From NCBI RefSeq assembly GCF_900110555.1, contig NZ_FOEE01000006.1, positions 124,001 to 188,000 of the forward strand: DNA of 64,000 nt, in the 5' to 3' direction. The notes under the pieces are model-generated. The model saw nothing but the letters and a program-made list of their open reading frames with translations, made no database searches and was not told the DNA's origin. A program made the translations under genes and the position numbers. Source of the stretch: Trujillonella endophytica. Its GTDB lineage: Bacteria > Actinomycetota > Actinomycetes > Mycobacteriales > Geodermatophilaceae. Shown here one piece after another: positions 32,310-45,521 of the stretch (position 1 is the stretch's first letter; each line of letters begins with the position of its first letter).

Positions 32310-33095
32310 CTACCGGCCGGTGAACGTGGCCTTGCCGGGGCCGTTCTCGATGAACGACTGCATCCCGGTGCGCTGGTCCTCGGTGCCGAACAGGCCGGAG
32401 AACAGCCGGGTCTCCAGCGCCAGCCCCTGCGGCAGCGTCACGTCGAGGCCCTCGTCGATCGCCTGCTTGGCCGCTCCGAGCGCGAGGGTCGCCCCGGTGG
32501 CGAACCGGCGCGCCATCGCGACCGCGGTGGCGTAGACCTCGTCGTCGGGGACGACGGCGTCGGCCATCCCCATCTCCAGCGCCTCCTCGGCGCCGACGTG
32601 CCGGCCGGTGAAGACCAGGTCCTTGGCCTTCGCCGGGCCGACCAGGCGGGCCAGCCGCTGGGTGCCGCCGGCCCCGGGCATGATGCCGAGCTGGATCTCG
32701 GGCAGCCCCACCTTCGCCCCGGCGCCCATGACCCGGAAGTCCGCGCACAGCGCGAGCTCGTAGCCGCCGCCGAGCGCGTAGCCGGTGATGGCGGCGATCA
32801 CCGGCTTCGGGATGCGCTGCACGGCGGCGAAGGACTCGGTCAGCTCGCGGCCCCAGACGGCCATGCCGCGCGAGTCGAGCCCGGCCATCGCCTTGATGTC
32901 GGCGCCGGCTGCGAAGACCCGCTCTCCGCCGTAGACGACGACTGCGCGGACGTCGTCGCGGCGCGATGCCTCGAGCGCGGCCGCCCGCACCTCGAGGTGC
33001 AGCTGCTGGTCGATCGCGTTCATCTTCGGCCGGTCGAGGCGGATGGTGCCCACCCCGTCCTCGACCTGCAGGGTCACGAACTGCGGCTGGCTCAT
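32310..33095 (-). CDS. Enoyl-CoA hydratase/isomerase family protein
   Basis: This 261-residue crotonase-fold enzyme has the oxyanion-hole segments AAGADIKAMAGLD and GYALGGGYELALCADFR. The two catalytic glutamates of classical enoyl-CoA hydratase are plausible at the Glu in GLPEIQLGIMPGAGGTQRL and nearby. It probably hydrates trans-2-enoyl-CoAs in beta-oxidation. ATG at 33095 has GGAGGCCCCGC upstream, and a TAGGGT -10 lies about 45 nt before it. It could provide the crotonyl-CoA step used by ccr, but it is not linked to it here. Confidence 0.92.
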   Translation of the reverse strand: MSQPQFVTLQVEDGVGTIRLDRPKMNAIDQQLHLEVRAAALEASRRDDVRAVVVYGGERVFAAGADIKAMAGLDSRGMAVWGRELTESFAAVQRIPKPVIAAITGYALGGGYELALCADFRVMGAGAKVGLPEIQLGIMPGAGGTQRLARLVGPAKAKDLVFTGRHVGAEEALEMGMADAVVPDDEVYATAVAMARRFATGATLALGAAKQAIDEGLDVTLPQGLALETRLFSGLFGTEDQRTGMQSFIENGPGKATFTGR

Positions 33096-33162
33096 GCGGG
33101 GCCTCCGGCGGTGGGACGGCGTCGTCCCCGGCACCCTAGCCGGGCGCCCGGCGATGCCCCGG

Positions 33163-33987
33163 CTACCGACGGCGGGCGGTGAACCGGCCGTCGGCGCGGT
33201 CCAGCTGCAGCGGCAGGCCGAAGGTGGCCGACAGCCCGTCCGCGGTCACCACCTCCTCCAGCGGCCCGGCCGCGACGACCTCGCCCCCGCGCAGCAGCAG
33301 GGCGTGGGTGTAGCCGGGCGGGATCTCCTCCACGTGGTGGGTCACCAGCACCTGGGCCGGGGCGTAGAGGTAGCCGGCCAGGTCCGACAGCCGCGCGACG
33401 AGGTCCTCCCGGCCGGTGAGGTCCAGCCCGGCGCCGGGCTCGTCGAGCAGCAGCAGCTCGGGGTCGGGCATGAGCGCCCGGGCGATCTGCACCCGCTTGC
33501 GCTCCCCCTCGCTGAGCGTGCCGAACGGGCGGTTCGCGAAGCCCTCCACGCCCCACTGCCGCATCAGCATCGCGGCGCGGGTCAGGTCGCCGATGTCGTA
33601 GCGCTCGCGCCAGCGACCCACGACGGCGTAGCCGGCGGACACGACGACGTCGCCCGTGCGCTCCCCGGGCCCGATCCGCTGGGCCAGCGCGGCGCTGGTC
33701 AGCCCGATGCGCGGGCGCAGTTCGAAGACGTCGACCGCGCCCAGCGTCTCGCCGAGCAGGCGCACCTCGCCGCGGGTGGGGTGCATGTGGGCCGAGGCCA
33801 GCTGCAGCAGCGTCGTCTTCCCGGCGCCGTTGGGGCCGAGCAGCACCCACCGCTCGTCGGCCCGGACGCTCCAGTCCACCCCGCGCAGCAGGTGGGTCTC
33901 GCCCCGGACGACGTCGACGCCGCGGAGTTCGACGACGGGCTCGGCGGCCTCGGACGGGGCGGCACTCGGTCCTCCGGAGCTCGACAC
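33163..33987 (-). CDS. Lone ABC-type ATPase
   Basis: This ATPase of about 274 residues has Walker A (GPNGAGKTTLL), signature (LSEGERKRVQIARAL), Walker B (LLLLDEPGAGLD) and the switch His (VTHHVEEIPPG). No permease is adjacent. The sequence resembles the ModF/PhoT-like soluble ATPases of actinobacteria whose role is undefined. The start is uncertain: GTG at 33987 is preferred over a TTG four codons upstream. It is divergent from glgX, with only 50 bp between them. Confidence 0.82.
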   Translation of the reverse strand: MSSSGGPSAAPSEAAEPVVELRGVDVVRGETHLLRGVDWSVRADERWVLLGPNGAGKTTLLQLASAHMHPTRGEVRLLGETLGAVDVFELRPRIGLTSAALAQRIGPGERTGDVVVSAGYAVVGRWRERYDIGDLTRAAMLMRQWGVEGFANRPFGTLSEGERKRVQIARALMPDPELLLLDEPGAGLDLTGREDLVARLSDLAGYLYAPAQVLVTHHVEEIPPGYTHALLLRGGEVVAAGPLEEVVTADGLSATFGLPLQLDRADGRFTARRR

Positions 33988-34025
33988 GACCCCATCCAAC
34001 CAACCCGCGCAGGAGGCGGGGTTGG

Positions 34026-34031
34026 CAGGAT
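34026..34031 (+). promoter_or_regulatory. -10-like hexamer of glgX
   Basis: CAGGAT is followed by 6 nt and the glgX ATG. The same CAGGAT plus 6-nt arrangement occurs at the epimerase gene (57643). Confidence 0.45.
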
Positions 34032-34037
34032 CGGGCG

Positions 34038-36191
<2,154 letters not shown>

Positions 36192-36377
36192 CCGCCCTCA
36201 CCGCCACCCACGCGCCTGCGCCCCGCGACGGGCCACGCCTGCACCCGGGTCACCGCCGGGGCCTCCGCAGCGGCTCGTCCAGGCCCGGGCCGCGACCGGG
36301 AGGTAGCCGGGTGAGCTCAGCGCGAAGTCGTGGGCGGGTGCCTCCAGGTGCATGCGCCGATCCTGCACCGTCGAACG

Positions 36378-36414
36378 CCGATGGCCCGGAACCGCTCGGG
36401 TTCCGGGCCATCGG
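36378..36414. terminator. Bidirectional terminator hairpin
   Basis: A perfect 16-bp stem (CCGATGGCCCGGAACC and its complement) with a 5-nt loop sits between the convergent glgX and FHA genes. The rest of the 36192-36429 gap shows no gene. Confidence 0.88.
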
Positions 36415-36429
36415 GGTACAGCGGTGCGC

Positions 36430-37407
36430 TCAGTCCTGCGGCTGCTCGAAGGTGATGACCGTCCAGCCCAGCAGGAGGCGGTCGCCGTCGGAGAGCGGGT
36501 GGGCCACGCCGGGCTCCAGCTGCGTCCACTCCGTGGCCTCGGGGCCGGCGACGTGGGTGCCGTTGAGCGACCCCAGGTCGACCAGCGAGACCTCGCGGCC
36601 CTGCCGCTGGATGGCGGCGTGCGCCGAGGAGAGCACGTTCTGGGTGTCGGCGATCGGCACCGGCCGCGCCGTGCCGGCCGCGACGAGCTCGTGCCCGTCG
36701 GGACGGCGGCCGAGGACGAGGTCCTCGTCCACGGTCACGACCAGCCCGTCGTCGAAGCGCAGGATCGGCGCCGCGGGGAGGTCCGGCTTCCAGAAGGCGG
36801 TCGCCTCGCCGCCGTCGGCCGCCGGGCTCTGCGCGGCGCCGGCCGCGGCGTAGCCGCCGCTCGGGGCGCCGAAGCCGGCGTCGGAGGGCGCGGAGTACGC
36901 CGAGGGCTGCGGGGCGCTGGGGGCGACGACGGCGGAGGCGGGGGCGGCCGCGGTCACGTGCAGCGTCGCGCCGCTGCCCGGGACGGTGCCCTCGACGAGG
37001 TCGTAGGCGACGCCCGGCGGCATCGCGGGCACCGGCTGGCCGGGGCCGACGTAGAGGCCGGAGCCGAGCGGGAAGCCGGCGGCGAGCGAGCAGCCGCCGT
37101 CGACGTGGTGCCCGGCGAGCGGAACGCCGTCGACCGTGGGCTGGGCCTTGCCGGACCACAGCGCCACGCCGGTACCCGAGCTCGTGTCGGCGAGGACGAG
37201 GGCGAACGACGCCGAACTCCCGCCGAGGGCGGCGACCTGGCCGGCCACGGCGCTCAGCACCCGGTCGGCACCGGGGCCGGAGATCCCGAGGCAGGCGTGC
37301 AGGGCCGCCGCCAGAGCGGGGGCACCGGGAGCGTCCACCCACAGCAGACCGCCGCCGCGACGAGCGACGACGGAGTCTCCGGGCAGGACTTCACAGCGGT
37401 CGGGCAT
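36430..37407 (-). CDS. FHA-domain protein
   Basis: The 325-residue product has an uncharacterised N-terminal domain (residues 1-150, with CEVLPGDSVVARRGGG and FALVLADTSSGTGVALW), an Ala/Pro/Ser-rich linker (about 160-200) and a C-terminal FHA domain (LGRRPDGHELV, SSAHAAIQ, LVDLGSLNGTHV). The phosphothreonine-binding Arg, Ser, His and Asn-Gly residues are in place. FHA domains read Ser/Thr-kinase signals. Its place beside glgP suggests, but does not prove, control of glucan metabolism. A TAGGCT -10 lies 7 nt before the ATG. The long frame upstream of 37407 is the antisense of glgP and is ignored. Confidence 0.88.
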   Translation of the reverse strand: MPDRCEVLPGDSVVARRGGGLLWVDAPGAPALAAALHACLGISGPGADRVLSAVAGQVAALGGSSASFALVLADTSSGTGVALWSGKAQPTVDGVPLAGHHVDGGCSLAAGFPLGSGLYVGPGQPVPAMPPGVAYDLVEGTVPGSGATLHVTAAAPASAVVAPSAPQPSAYSAPSDAGFGAPSGGYAAAGAAQSPAADGGEATAFWKPDLPAAPILRFDDGLVVTVDEDLVLGRRPDGHELVAAGTARPVPIADTQNVLSSAHAAIQRQGREVSLVDLGSLNGTHVAGPEATEWTQLEPGVAHPLSDGDRLLLGWTVITFEQPQD

Positions 37408-37414
37408 GGCCGTC

Positions 37415-37420
37415 AGCCTA
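37415..37420 (-). promoter_or_regulatory. -10 element of the FHA gene
   Basis: TAGGCT on the minus strand with 7 nt to the ATG, consistent with a leaderless transcript. Confidence 0.6.
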
Positions 37421-37461
37421 GTGACCGGCGACGGAACTGGGCGGTCCCACCGCCCCGCCAC

Positions 37462-37501
37462 GCCGGTCGCACCCGTCCCTGGCGGGAGTGGTGCGACCGG
37501 C
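37462..37501. terminator. Terminator hairpin after glgP
   Basis: An 11-bp outer stem (GCCGGTCGCAC/GTGCGACCGGC) encloses a smaller TCCC/GGGA stem. It lies between the glgP stop and the FHA-gene promoter. Confidence 0.7.
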
Positions 37502-37541
37502 GAGGCTGATGTGGCCCGCGTCGCGGCCCGGCGGCCCCTCC

Positions 37542-40091
37542 TCAGGCCGAGGTGACCAGCCCGAGCTCGGCCGGGTCCGCCAGGTGCGCGGAGTCCGGCA
37601 GCACCCGGACGGTGTAGCCGAAGGCGCCGGTCCGCTCCAGCGGGACGGTCGCGGTGAACCAGTGCCGGGACCCGTCGGCGTGCTCGAGGGTCATCGGCAC
37701 GGTCGTGACGTCGTGCAGGCCGTCGGCGTCGTCCACCCGTCCGTAGGCGGCCTGCACCTGGACGTCGGCCGGCGCCAGACCCGGCAGCTCCACCTCCGCC
37801 CGCAGCGCGAGCGTCGTGCCGATCTCCGGGGTGTCCCCCGCGCCGGTGGCCTCGACGTGCGCGACCCGGATCGCGCCCCAGCGCTCGTGCACCCGGGCCC
37901 GCCACGCGGACTCCTCGCGGGCCGGTGCGTAGCCCCCGTCCGCCATGACGCGGGCGGAGCCCGCGGCCGGCACGTAGAGCCGCTGCACGTAGTCGCGGAC
38001 CATGCGGGTGGCCAGCACCTTGGGGCCGGTCTCGCGCAGCGTGTGCCGGACCATCTCCACCCAGCGGCTGGGGATGCCGTCGCGGTCGGTCTCGTAGAAC
38101 CGCGGGATCACCTGGCTGCCCAGCAGCTCGTAGATCGCCCGCGCCTCGACCTCGTCCCGGCGGTCGGGGTCGGCCACGCCGTCGGCGGTCGGGATCGCCC
38201 AGCCGTTCTGGCCGTCGAACCACTCGTCCCACCACCCGTCGCGGATGGACAGGTTGAGGCCACCGTTGAGCGCCGCCTTCATGCCCGAGGTGCCGCATGC
38301 CTCCAGCGGCCGCAGCGGGTTGTTCAGCCAGACGTCGCACCCCCAGTACAGGTACCGGGCCATGCCGATGTCGTAGCCGGGCAGGAACGCGATCCGGTGC
38401 CGGACGGCGGGGTCGTCGGCGAACTTCACCATCTGCTGGATCAGCTGCTTGCCTCCGTCGTCGGCCGGGTGGCTCTTGCCGGCGATCACGAGCTGCACCG
38501 GGCGGTCGGCGTCCAGGAGCAGGGCCTTGAGCCGCTCCGGGTCGCGCAGCATGAGCGTGAGGCGCTTGTAGCTGGGCACCCGCCGGGCGAACCCGATGGT
38601 GAGGACGTCGGGGTCGAACGCGGCGTCTGTCCAGCCGACCTCCGCCTCGGTGGCGCCCCGGGAGAGCGCGGTCTCCCGCAGCCGGCGCCGGACCTCCTCG
38701 ACCAGCCGGCCGCGCAGCATCCGCCGGATGCTCCACAGCTCCCCGGCGCTGATCCGGTCCACGCCGTCGAAGGAGGTGGTCTCCTCGCGCTCGTTCGGGT
38801 CGCCCAGGCTGGAGCTCTGGGTGCCCAGGTCGACCAGCTCGCGGGCGGTCCACGTCGGGGCGTGCACGCCGTTGGTGATCGAGCCGATCGGCACGTCGGC
38901 CTCGTCGAAGCCGGGCCACAGGTCGCTGAACATGCCCCGGCTGACCTCGCCGTGCAGCCGGCTGACGCCGTTGGCCCGCTGCCCCAGCCGCAGGCCCATG
39001 TGCGCCATGTTGAACTTCGCCGGGTCGTCCTCGGCCCCGAGCGGGATGAGGTGCTCCAGCGGCACGCCGAAGCCGGCGAAGTATCGCTCGATGAGGGCCC
39101 GGGGGAAGCGGTCGATGCCGGCCGGGACGGGGGTGTGGGTGGTGAACACCGTGCCGGCGCGCACGGCCTGCAGGGCCTCGCCGAACGACAGCCCGTGCGA
39201 CTCGGTGAGCTCCCGGATCCGCTCGACCCCCTGGAACCCGGCGTGCCCCTCGTTGGCGTGGAAGACCTCGGGCGCGGGGGTGCCGGTGAGCTGGCAGTAG
39301 GCCCGCAGCGCCCGGACGCCGCCGATGCCCAGCAGCATCTCCTGGCGCAGCCGGTGGTCCTCGTCGCCGCCGTAGAGCCGGTCGGTGACGCCGCGCTCGG
39401 TCGGCGCGTTCTCCTCGATGTCGCTGTCGAGCAGCAGCAGCGAGACGCGGCCGACCTGCGCCCGCCACACGTGCGCGTGCAGCGTGCGGCCCTCGGGCAG
39501 CGGCACCGAGACGACGACGGCGGACCCGTCGGGCTGGCGCAGCAGCTTCACCGGGAGGCCGTGCGGGTCCAGTGCGGGGTAGTGCTCGAGCTGCCAGCCG
39601 TCGGCCGACAGGCCCTGCTCGAAGTAGCCGGCCCGGTAGAGCAGCCCCAGCCCGATCAGCGGGACCCCGAGGTCGGAGGCGGCCTTGAGGTGGTCGCCGG
39701 CGAGGATGCCGAGGCCACCGGAGTACTGCGGCAGCACCTCGGTGATGCCGAACTCCGCGCTGAAGTAGGCGATCGACGCGGGCGCCTCGGCTCCCAGCGA
39801 CTGGTACCAGTGCGGGGCCGTCAGGTACTCGTCGAGATCCTCGACGACGTCGGACAGCCGGCGGACGAAGCGGCGGTCCTTGGCCAGTGTCGCCAGCCGC
39901 GCCGCCGACACCTCGCCGAGCACCTTGACCGGGTCACCCCCGCAGGTCCGCCAGAGGTCGGGGTCGAGGGCCTCGAAGAGGTCCCGCGTGTCCGGGTGCC
40001 AGGACCACCGGAGGTTCATGACGAGTTGGGCGAGCGGCATCAGCTCCTCGGGGAGCGATGCCCGGACCGTGAATCGACGGAGAGCACGCAC
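37542..40091 (-). CDS. glgP: Alpha-glucan phosphorylase
   Basis: GlgP (GT35, short-type phosphorylase) removes glucose-1-phosphate from the non-reducing ends of alpha-1,4-glucans, using PLP. The 849-residue product shows the family features: [81 protein letters not shown] and, near the PLP site, [15 protein letters not shown]. The GTG start lies 6 nt after TAGGGT and has no Shine-Dalgarno, so it is probably leaderless. It is divergent from glgE across 127 bp, allowing opposing or joint control of glucan breakdown and synthesis. Confidence 0.95.
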   Translation of the reverse strand: MRALRRFTVRASLPEELMPLAQLVMNLRWSWHPDTRDLFEALDPDLWRTCGGDPVKVLGEVSAARLATLAKDRRFVRRLSDVVEDLDEYLTAPHWYQSLGAEAPASIAYFSAEFGITEVLPQYSGGLGILAGDHLKAASDLGVPLIGLGLLYRAGYFEQGLSADGWQLEHYPALDPHGLPVKLLRQPDGSAVVVSVPLPEGRTLHAHVWRAQVGRVSLLLLDSDIEENAPTERGVTDRLYGGDEDHRLRQEMLLGIGGVRALRAYCQLTGTPAPEVFHANEGHAGFQGVERIRELTESHGLSFGEALQAVRAGTVFTTHTPVPAGIDRFPRALIERYFAGFGVPLEHLIPLGAEDDPAKFNMAHMGLRLGQRANGVSRLHGEVSRGMFSDLWPGFDEADVPIGSITNGVHAPTWTARELVDLGTQSSSLGDPNEREETTSFDGVDRISAGELWSIRRMLRGRLVEEVRRRLRETALSRGATEAEVGWTDAAFDPDVLTIGFARRVPSYKRLTLMLRDPERLKALLLDADRPVQLVIAGKSHPADDGGKQLIQQMVKFADDPAVRHRIAFLPGYDIGMARYLYWGCDVWLNNPLRPLEACGTSGMKAALNGGLNLSIRDGWWDEWFDGQNGWAIPTADGVADPDRRDEVEARAIYELLGSQVIPRFYETDRDGIPSRWVEMVRHTLRETGPKVLATRMVRDYVQRLYVPAAGSARVMADGGYAPAREESAWRARVHERWGAIRVAHVEATGAGDTPEIGTTLALRAEVELPGLAPADVQVQAAYGRVDDADGLHDVTTVPMTLEHADGSRHWFTATVPLERTGAFGYTVRVLPDSAHLADPAELGLVTSA

Positions 40092-40097
40092 GTCGCG

Positions 40098-40211
40098 ACC
40101 CTATCGACGTCGGGAGGTCGGCGCGGGCCGTAGCACGGACCCCCACCGACCACCCCGGGCGGGTGGGCCTCCCCGCTCCGACGTGCCCGACCTGCGCGAT
40201 CTCGCTAGCGT
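40098..40211. promoter_or_regulatory. Divergent leaderless promoters of glgP and glgE
   Basis: TAGGGT (40103-40098, minus) lies 6 nt before the glgP GTG. TAGCGT (40206-40211, plus) lies 7 nt before the glgE ATG. No Shine-Dalgarno is near either start. Confidence 0.6.
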
Positions 40212-40218
40212 GATCGCG

Positions 40219-42225
40219 ATGACTGGCCGCGCTGACCTCCGTCTCGGCATCACCGATGTCGCCCCCGTCGTGTCCTGCGGGTCCTTCTCGGCCCGCGCCG
40301 TGGTCGGCGAGCATGTGCCGATCACCGCGACCGTGTTCCGCGAGGGTCACGACGCCGTCGCCGCGGACGTCGTCGTGGTCGACCCCGACGGCAACCCCGG
40401 CCCGCTGACCCGCATGGCGCCCTACAGCCAGGAACCCGACCGCTGGCTGGCCTCGGTCGTGCCCGACCGGGAGGGCCGCTGGACCTTCCGCATCGAGGCG
40501 TGGAGCGACCCGCTGGCCACCTGGCACCACGCCGTCGAGGTGAAGATCGAGGCCGGGCAGGGCCCCGAGGAGCTGGCCAACGACCTCGAGGAGGGCGCCC
40601 GGCTGATCGAGCAGGTCGCGGCCGGGGCCGATGCCGGGTGGCGGGACCGGCTGACCGACGCGGTGGTCGCCCTGCGCGACGCCGGCCGCGGGCTGCCGGA
40701 GCGGGTGGCCCCGGCGCTGGCCCCCGTCGTCCAGGACTACCTGCACGACCACCCCGTCCGCGAGCTGGTCACCAGCACGGCCGACCACGAGGTGTGGGTC
40801 GACCGGCCGCGGGCGCTCTACGGCTCCTGGTACGAGTTCTTCCCCCGGTCGACGGGGCCGGTCGTGGGCGGCGTCGCGACCCACGGCACGTTCACCACCG
40901 CCGCCGACCGGCTGCCCGCCGTCGCCGAGATGGGCTTCGACGTCGTCTACCTGCCCCCGATCCACCCGATCGGCACGGTCAACCGCAAGGGCCGCAACAA
41001 CACGCTGACCCCCGAGCCGGACGACGTCGGCTCGCCGTGGGCCATCGGCTCGGCCGACGGCGGCCACGACGCCGTGCATCCGCAGCTGGGCACGATGGAG
41101 GACTTCCGCGCCTTCGTGGACCGCACGCGCGAGCTGGGCATGGAGGTGGCGCTGGACTTTGCGCTGCAGGCCGCGCCCGACCACCCCTGGGTCGCCAGTC
41201 ACCCGGAGTGGTTCACCACCCGGCCGGACGGGACGATCGCCTACGCGGAGAACCCGCCGAAGAAGTACCAGGACATCTACCCGGTCAACTTCGACAACGA
41301 CCCCGAGGGCATCTACGCCGAGTGCCGCCGGGTGCTCCAGGTGTGGATCGACGCCGGGGTGAAGATCTTCCGCGTCGACAACCCGCACACCAAGCCGCTG
41401 AACTTCTGGCACTGGCTGATCTGGGACGTCAAGCGCAGCCACCCGGACGTGCTCTTCCTCGCCGAGGCCTTCACCCGGCCGGCGATGATGCACCAGCTCG
41501 CCCGCGTCGGGTACACGCAGAGCTACACGTACTTCACCTGGCGGACCGAGCGCGGCGAGCTCGAGGAGTACGGCCGCGCGCTGGCCTCGACGGCGCACTA
41601 CATGCGGCCCAACTTCTTCGTGAACACCCCGGACATCCTGCACGCGTCGCTGCAGTTCGGCGGCCCGCCGATGTTCAGGATCCGAGCGGTGCTCGCGTCG
41701 ATGATGAGCCCGACCTGGGGCGTCTACTCCGGGTACGAGCTGTTCGAGCACGTCGCCGTCCGGCCGGGCAGCGAGGAGTACCTGGACACCGAGAAGTTCC
41801 AGCTGCGCCCGCGCGACTTCGCCGCCGCCGAGGCCTCGGGGCGCAGCCTGGTGCCCTACCTGACCCGGCTCAACGAGATCCGCCGCGCGCACCCGGCGCT
41901 CCAGCAGTTGCGCACGCTGCGGTTCCACCCGATCGACAACCCCAACCTGCTCTGCTTCTCCAAGACCGACCCCGGCTCGCAGGACGCCGTCCTGGTCGTG
42001 GTCACGCTGGAGAGCCACAACCGGCAGATCGGCACGACGGCACTGGACCTCGCCGCATTCGGGCTGGACTGGCACGAGCGGTTCACCGTGCGCGACGAGC
42101 TGTCGGGCGCCACCTACGACTGGGGCCAGTTCAACTACGTCGAGCTCGATCCCTACCACGAGCCGGCCCACGTCTTCTCGCTGTCGTTCCCACGACCGGT
42201 GACCTGGCCACCGCCGGTGCCCTGA
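40219..42225 (+). CDS. glgE: Alpha-1,4-glucan:maltose-1-phosphate maltosyltransferase
   Basis: GlgE (GH13 subfamily 3) extends alpha-glucan with maltosyl units from maltose-1-phosphate. The 668-residue product has the N-terminal immunoglobulin-like and helical domains (to about residue 190). The barrel follows, with [28 protein letters not shown], the nucleophile Asp in [13 protein letters not shown] (about residue 388), the acid/base Glu in [10 protein letters not shown] (about 417) and [13 protein letters not shown]. All are GlgE hallmarks. ATG at 40219 is chosen because TAGCGT lies 7 nt upstream. The long upstream frame is antisense to glgP. It is followed by treS, mak and glgB, giving a complete pathway. 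Confidence 0.96.
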   Translation: MTGRADLRLGITDVAPVVSCGSFSARAVVGEHVPITATVFREGHDAVAADVVVVDPDGNPGPLTRMAPYSQEPDRWLASVVPDREGRWTFRIEAWSDPLATWHHAVEVKIEAGQGPEELANDLEEGARLIEQVAAGADAGWRDRLTDAVVALRDAGRGLPERVAPALAPVVQDYLHDHPVRELVTSTADHEVWVDRPRALYGSWYEFFPRSTGPVVGGVATHGTFTTAADRLPAVAEMGFDVVYLPPIHPIGTVNRKGRNNTLTPEPDDVGSPWAIGSADGGHDAVHPQLGTMEDFRAFVDRTRELGMEVALDFALQAAPDHPWVASHPEWFTTRPDGTIAYAENPPKKYQDIYPVNFDNDPEGIYAECRRVLQVWIDAGVKIFRVDNPHTKPLNFWHWLIWDVKRSHPDVLFLAEAFTRPAMMHQLARVGYTQSYTYFTWRTERGELEEYGRALASTAHYMRPNFFVNTPDILHASLQFGGPPMFRIRAVLASMMSPTWGVYSGYELFEHVAVRPGSEEYLDTEKFQLRPRDFAAAEASGRSLVPYLTRLNEIRRAHPALQQLRTLRFHPIDNPNLLCFSKTDPGSQDAVLVVVTLESHNRQIGTTALDLAAFGLDWHERFTVRDELSGATYDWGQFNYVELDPYHEPAHVFSLSFPRPVTWPPPVP

Positions 42226-42290
42226 TCGTCGGCCCGCCCACTCACTCCCCACTCCACCCGCACGGCACTACCGAGGGGCGACACCTTTCG

Positions 42291-44105
42291 ATGACCGTTC
42301 CCGTTCCCGACAGCCCCCGCCGCTCCGCGCTGCCGCCGCCCGGCAGCGATCCGGAGTGGTACAAGCGCGCGGTCTTCTACGAGGTCCTCGTGCGCGGCTT
42401 CGCCGACTCCAACGCCGACGGCGTGGGCGACCTGCGCGGCATGATCGACAAGCTGGACTACCTGCAGTGGCTCGGCGTCGACTGCCTGTGGCTGCCGCCG
42501 TTCTTCGCCTCGCCGCTGCGCGACGGCGGGTACGACGTCAGCGACTACACCGCGGTGCTCCCGGAGTTCGGCGACATCGAGGACTTCAAGGAGTTCCTCG
42601 GCGCCGCCCACTCCCGCGGCATGCGCGTGATCATCGACTTCGTCATGAACCACACCTCGGACCAGCACCCGTGGTTCCAGGCCAGCCGCAGCGACCCCGA
42701 GGGGCCCTACGGGGACTTCTACGTGTGGGCCGACGACGACAGCGGCTACCCCGAGGCGCGGATCATCTTCGTCGACACCGAGTCCTCGAACTGGACGTTC
42801 GACCCGGTGCGCAGGCAGTACTTCTGGCACCGGTTCTTCTCCCACCAGCCCGACCTGAACTTCGAGAACCCGAAGGTCGTCGAGGCGATCCTCGACGCGC
42901 TGAAGTTCTGGCTGGAGCTCGGCATCGACGGCTTCCGGCTCGACGCGGTGCCCTACCTCTTCGAGGAGGAGGGGACCAACTGCGAGAACCTGCCGAAGAC
43001 CCACGAGCTGCTCAAGGAGGTCCGCAAGTTCGTCGACGCCGGCTACCCCGACCGGGTCCTGCTGTGCGAGGCCAACCAGTGGCCGGCCGACGTCGTCGAG
43101 TACTTCGGCGAGGACGGCGACGAGTGCCAGATGGCCTTCCACTTCCCGGTGATGCCGCGGTTGTTCATGGCCGTCCGCCGCGAGCAGCGCTTCCCGATCT
43201 CGGAGATCATGGCCCAGACGCCGGACATCCCTGACAACTGCCAGTGGGGCGTCTTCCTCCGCAACCACGACGAGCTGACCCTCGAGATGGTCACCGACGA
43301 GGAGCGGGACTACATGTGGGGTGAGTACGCGAAGGACCCGCGCATGAAGGCCAACATCGGCATCCGCCGCCGGCTGGCGCCGCTGCTGGACAACGACATC
43401 GACACCCTCGAGCTGTTCAACGCCCTGCTGCTGAGCCTCCCCGGGTCCCCCGTCCTCTACTACGGCGACGAGATCGGGATGGGCGACAACATCTGGCTGG
43501 GCGACCGCGACGGCGTCCGGACGCCGATGCAGTGGACGCCGGACCGCAACGGCGGGTTCTCCACCGCCGACCCGCAGCGGATGTACCTGCCCCTCAACCA
43601 GGACCCGGTCTACGGCTACCAGGTCACCAACGTCGAGTCCCAACTGCGCAACACGACCTCGCTGCTGCACTGGATCCGGGAGATGCTCCGGGTCCGCGGC
43701 CAGCACCCGACCTTCGGGCTGGGCAGCTTCGCCGAGATCGGCTCGCGCAACCCCACGGTGCTGTCGTTCGTGCGCGAGTTCGGCGACGACGTCGTGCTCT
43801 GCGTCAACAACCTCTCCCGGTTCCCGCAGCCGGTGGAGCTGGACCTCCGCCGGTTCGAGGGCTACACCCCGATCGAGCTCACCGGCCGGGTCGAGTTCCC
43901 GCAGATCGGCGTCCTGCCCTACATGCTCACCCTGGCCGGGCACGGCTTCTACTGGTTCGAGCTCGCCAAGCCGGCCGCCGAGCCGGTCGAGCCGGTGACC
44001 GAGGAGCAGGAGGCCGCCGCGAGCAGCGCGGTCGCCGACTCCCTGCTCGCCGCCGGCGTGGTCGGCCCCACCGACGACGAGTCGACCCCTGGAGGGGAGC
44101 GATGA
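42291..44105 (+). CDS. treS: Trehalose synthase (maltose-trehalose isomerase)
   Basis: TreS interconverts trehalose and maltose, providing maltose for phosphorylation by Mak. The 604-residue GH13 subfamily 16 product has [15 protein letters not shown], the nucleophile Asp in [23 protein letters not shown], the acid/base Glu in [10 protein letters not shown] and the Asp in [13 protein letters not shown], followed by [12 protein letters not shown]. The ATG has CGAGGGGCGA upstream. Its stop overlaps the mak start (ATGA), matching the TreS-Mak pairing and known protein complex in mycobacteria. Confidence 0.96.
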   Translation: MTVPVPDSPRRSALPPPGSDPEWYKRAVFYEVLVRGFADSNADGVGDLRGMIDKLDYLQWLGVDCLWLPPFFASPLRDGGYDVSDYTAVLPEFGDIEDFKEFLGAAHSRGMRVIIDFVMNHTSDQHPWFQASRSDPEGPYGDFYVWADDDSGYPEARIIFVDTESSNWTFDPVRRQYFWHRFFSHQPDLNFENPKVVEAILDALKFWLELGIDGFRLDAVPYLFEEEGTNCENLPKTHELLKEVRKFVDAGYPDRVLLCEANQWPADVVEYFGEDGDECQMAFHFPVMPRLFMAVRREQRFPISEIMAQTPDIPDNCQWGVFLRNHDELTLEMVTDEERDYMWGEYAKDPRMKANIGIRRRLAPLLDNDIDTLELFNALLLSLPGSPVLYYGDEIGMGDNIWLGDRDGVRTPMQWTPDRNGGFSTADPQRMYLPLNQDPVYGYQVTNVESQLRNTTSLLHWIREMLRVRGQHPTFGLGSFAEIGSRNPTVLSFVREFGDDVVLCVNNLSRFPQPVELDLRRFEGYTPIELTGRVEFPQIGVLPYMLTLAGHGFYWFELAKPAAEPVEPVTEEQEAAASSAVADSLLAAGVVGPTDDESTPGGER

Positions 44106-45472
44106 GCGCACTCGCCGACATCCTGCGGGAGTGGATGCCGCACCAGCGGTGGTTCGGGGGCAAGGGCCGGGAGTGGGCCGCCGTCGAGGAGGAGGGCTTC
44201 TTCCTCGACCGCTCCGGGCCGGTGCTCTCGGTGCACCGCGTGCACATCACCTACGCCGACGGCGGCGGCGACACCTACCTCGTGCCGCTGTCCTGGCGCG
44301 ACCACGTCGTGGAGGAGCTCTCCTCGGCGTTCGTCGGTGCGGTGTCCGGCGGTGACCGGGAGAACTACGCCTACGACGCGATGCGGGACCGCGACGCCAC
44401 CCCGCCGTGGCTGGAGCACCTGATCGCGGCCGACACCGTCGGGCCCATGCACTTCCACCCGGCCGGGGTCGCGCCCATCCCCGAGGGGGTGCCCGGCGAC
44501 ATCGTCTCCACCGAGCAGAGCAACACCTCGCTGGTCTACGGCCAGGAGGCGATCTTCAAGCTGTTCCGCCGGCTGGAGCCCGGGCTGAACCCCGACGTGG
44601 AGATCCACGCCGCGCTGCGGGAGACCGGCAACGTGCACATCGCGCCGCTGCTCGGGCACATCGAGATCCTCGACCGCGACCCGTCGCACGACCCGGCCAC
44701 CGTGGCGATGCTGCAGACGTTCGTCCCCAACGCCAGCGACGGCTGGCGGCTGGCCACCGCGAGCGTGCGCGACCTGTACGCCGAGGGCGACCTGCACGCC
44801 GACGAGGTCGGCGGCGACTTCGCCGCCGACAGCGAGCGGCTGGGCGCGGCGACGGCCTCGGTGCACACCGACCTCGCGCGGGTGCTGCCGACCGAGCCCG
44901 CCGACCGCGCGTGGTTCGCCGCCGCGGCCCAGGAGATGACCGGCCGGCTGGAGGCGGCGCTGCCGGCGGTGCCGCAACTGGAGGAGCACGCCGAGGGCCT
45001 GCGCCGGCTCTACGCCCGGCTGGCCGACAGCGACGAGCCGGTGCACCGCCAGCGGGTGCACGGCGACCTGCACCTCGGCCAGGTGCTGCGCACCGCCACC
45101 GGGTGGATCATCCTCGACTTCGAGGGCGAGCCGGCCCGGCCGCTGGCCGCCCGGCGGCAGCTGGACAGCCCGATGCGCGACGTCGCGGGCATGCTCCGCA
45201 GCTTCGACTACGCCGCCCGGCACATGCTGGTCGAGCAGCCCGAGGACACCCAGCGCGCCTACCGGGCGCACGAGTGGGCCGAGCGCAACCGCAGCGCCTT
45301 CTGCGCCGGCTACTCCGCCGCCGGCGCGCTCGATCCGTGCGCCGACTCCCCCGTCCTGCGCGCCTTCGAGGCCGACAAGGCCGTCTACGAGTGCCTCTAC
45401 GAGGCGCGCAACCGCCCGCACTGGCTGATGATCCCGCTGCAGTCGCTCTCCCGGCTCGCCGCGGCCGGCTGA
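44102..45472 (+). CDS. mak: Maltokinase
   Basis: Mak (Pep2) phosphorylates maltose with ATP to maltose-1-phosphate, the GlgE donor. The 456-residue product matches the family in length and sequence: N-terminal cap domain ([12 protein letters not shown]), [23 protein letters not shown], and the kinase core with the catalytic loop [11 protein letters not shown] and metal-binding [26 protein letters not shown] just before the ATG is an excellent ribosome-binding site, and the start overlaps the treS stop. Confidence 0.95.
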   Translation: MSALADILREWMPHQRWFGGKGREWAAVEEEGFFLDRSGPVLSVHRVHITYADGGGDTYLVPLSWRDHVVEELSSAFVGAVSGGDRENYAYDAMRDRDATPPWLEHLIAADTVGPMHFHPAGVAPIPEGVPGDIVSTEQSNTSLVYGQEAIFKLFRRLEPGLNPDVEIHAALRETGNVHIAPLLGHIEILDRDPSHDPATVAMLQTFVPNASDGWRLATASVRDLYAEGDLHADEVGGDFAADSERLGAATASVHTDLARVLPTEPADRAWFAAAAQEMTGRLEAALPAVPQLEEHAEGLRRLYARLADSDEPVHRQRVHGDLHLGQVLRTATGWIILDFEGEPARPLAARRQLDSPMRDVAGMLRSFDYAARHMLVEQPEDTQRAYRAHEWAERNRSAFCAGYSAAGALDPCADSPVLRAFEADKAVYECLYEARNRPHWLMIPLQSLSRLAAAG

Positions 45473-45521
45473 TCCGCCGGACCGCAGCCCGACGCCCCAC
45501 GGAAACGAAGAGGACGACGCG

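Noticed and set aside
36317-36430. Possible small coding region in the gap between glgX and the FHA gene
   Set aside because: It includes the terminator stem and has no ribosome-binding site or recognisable protein.
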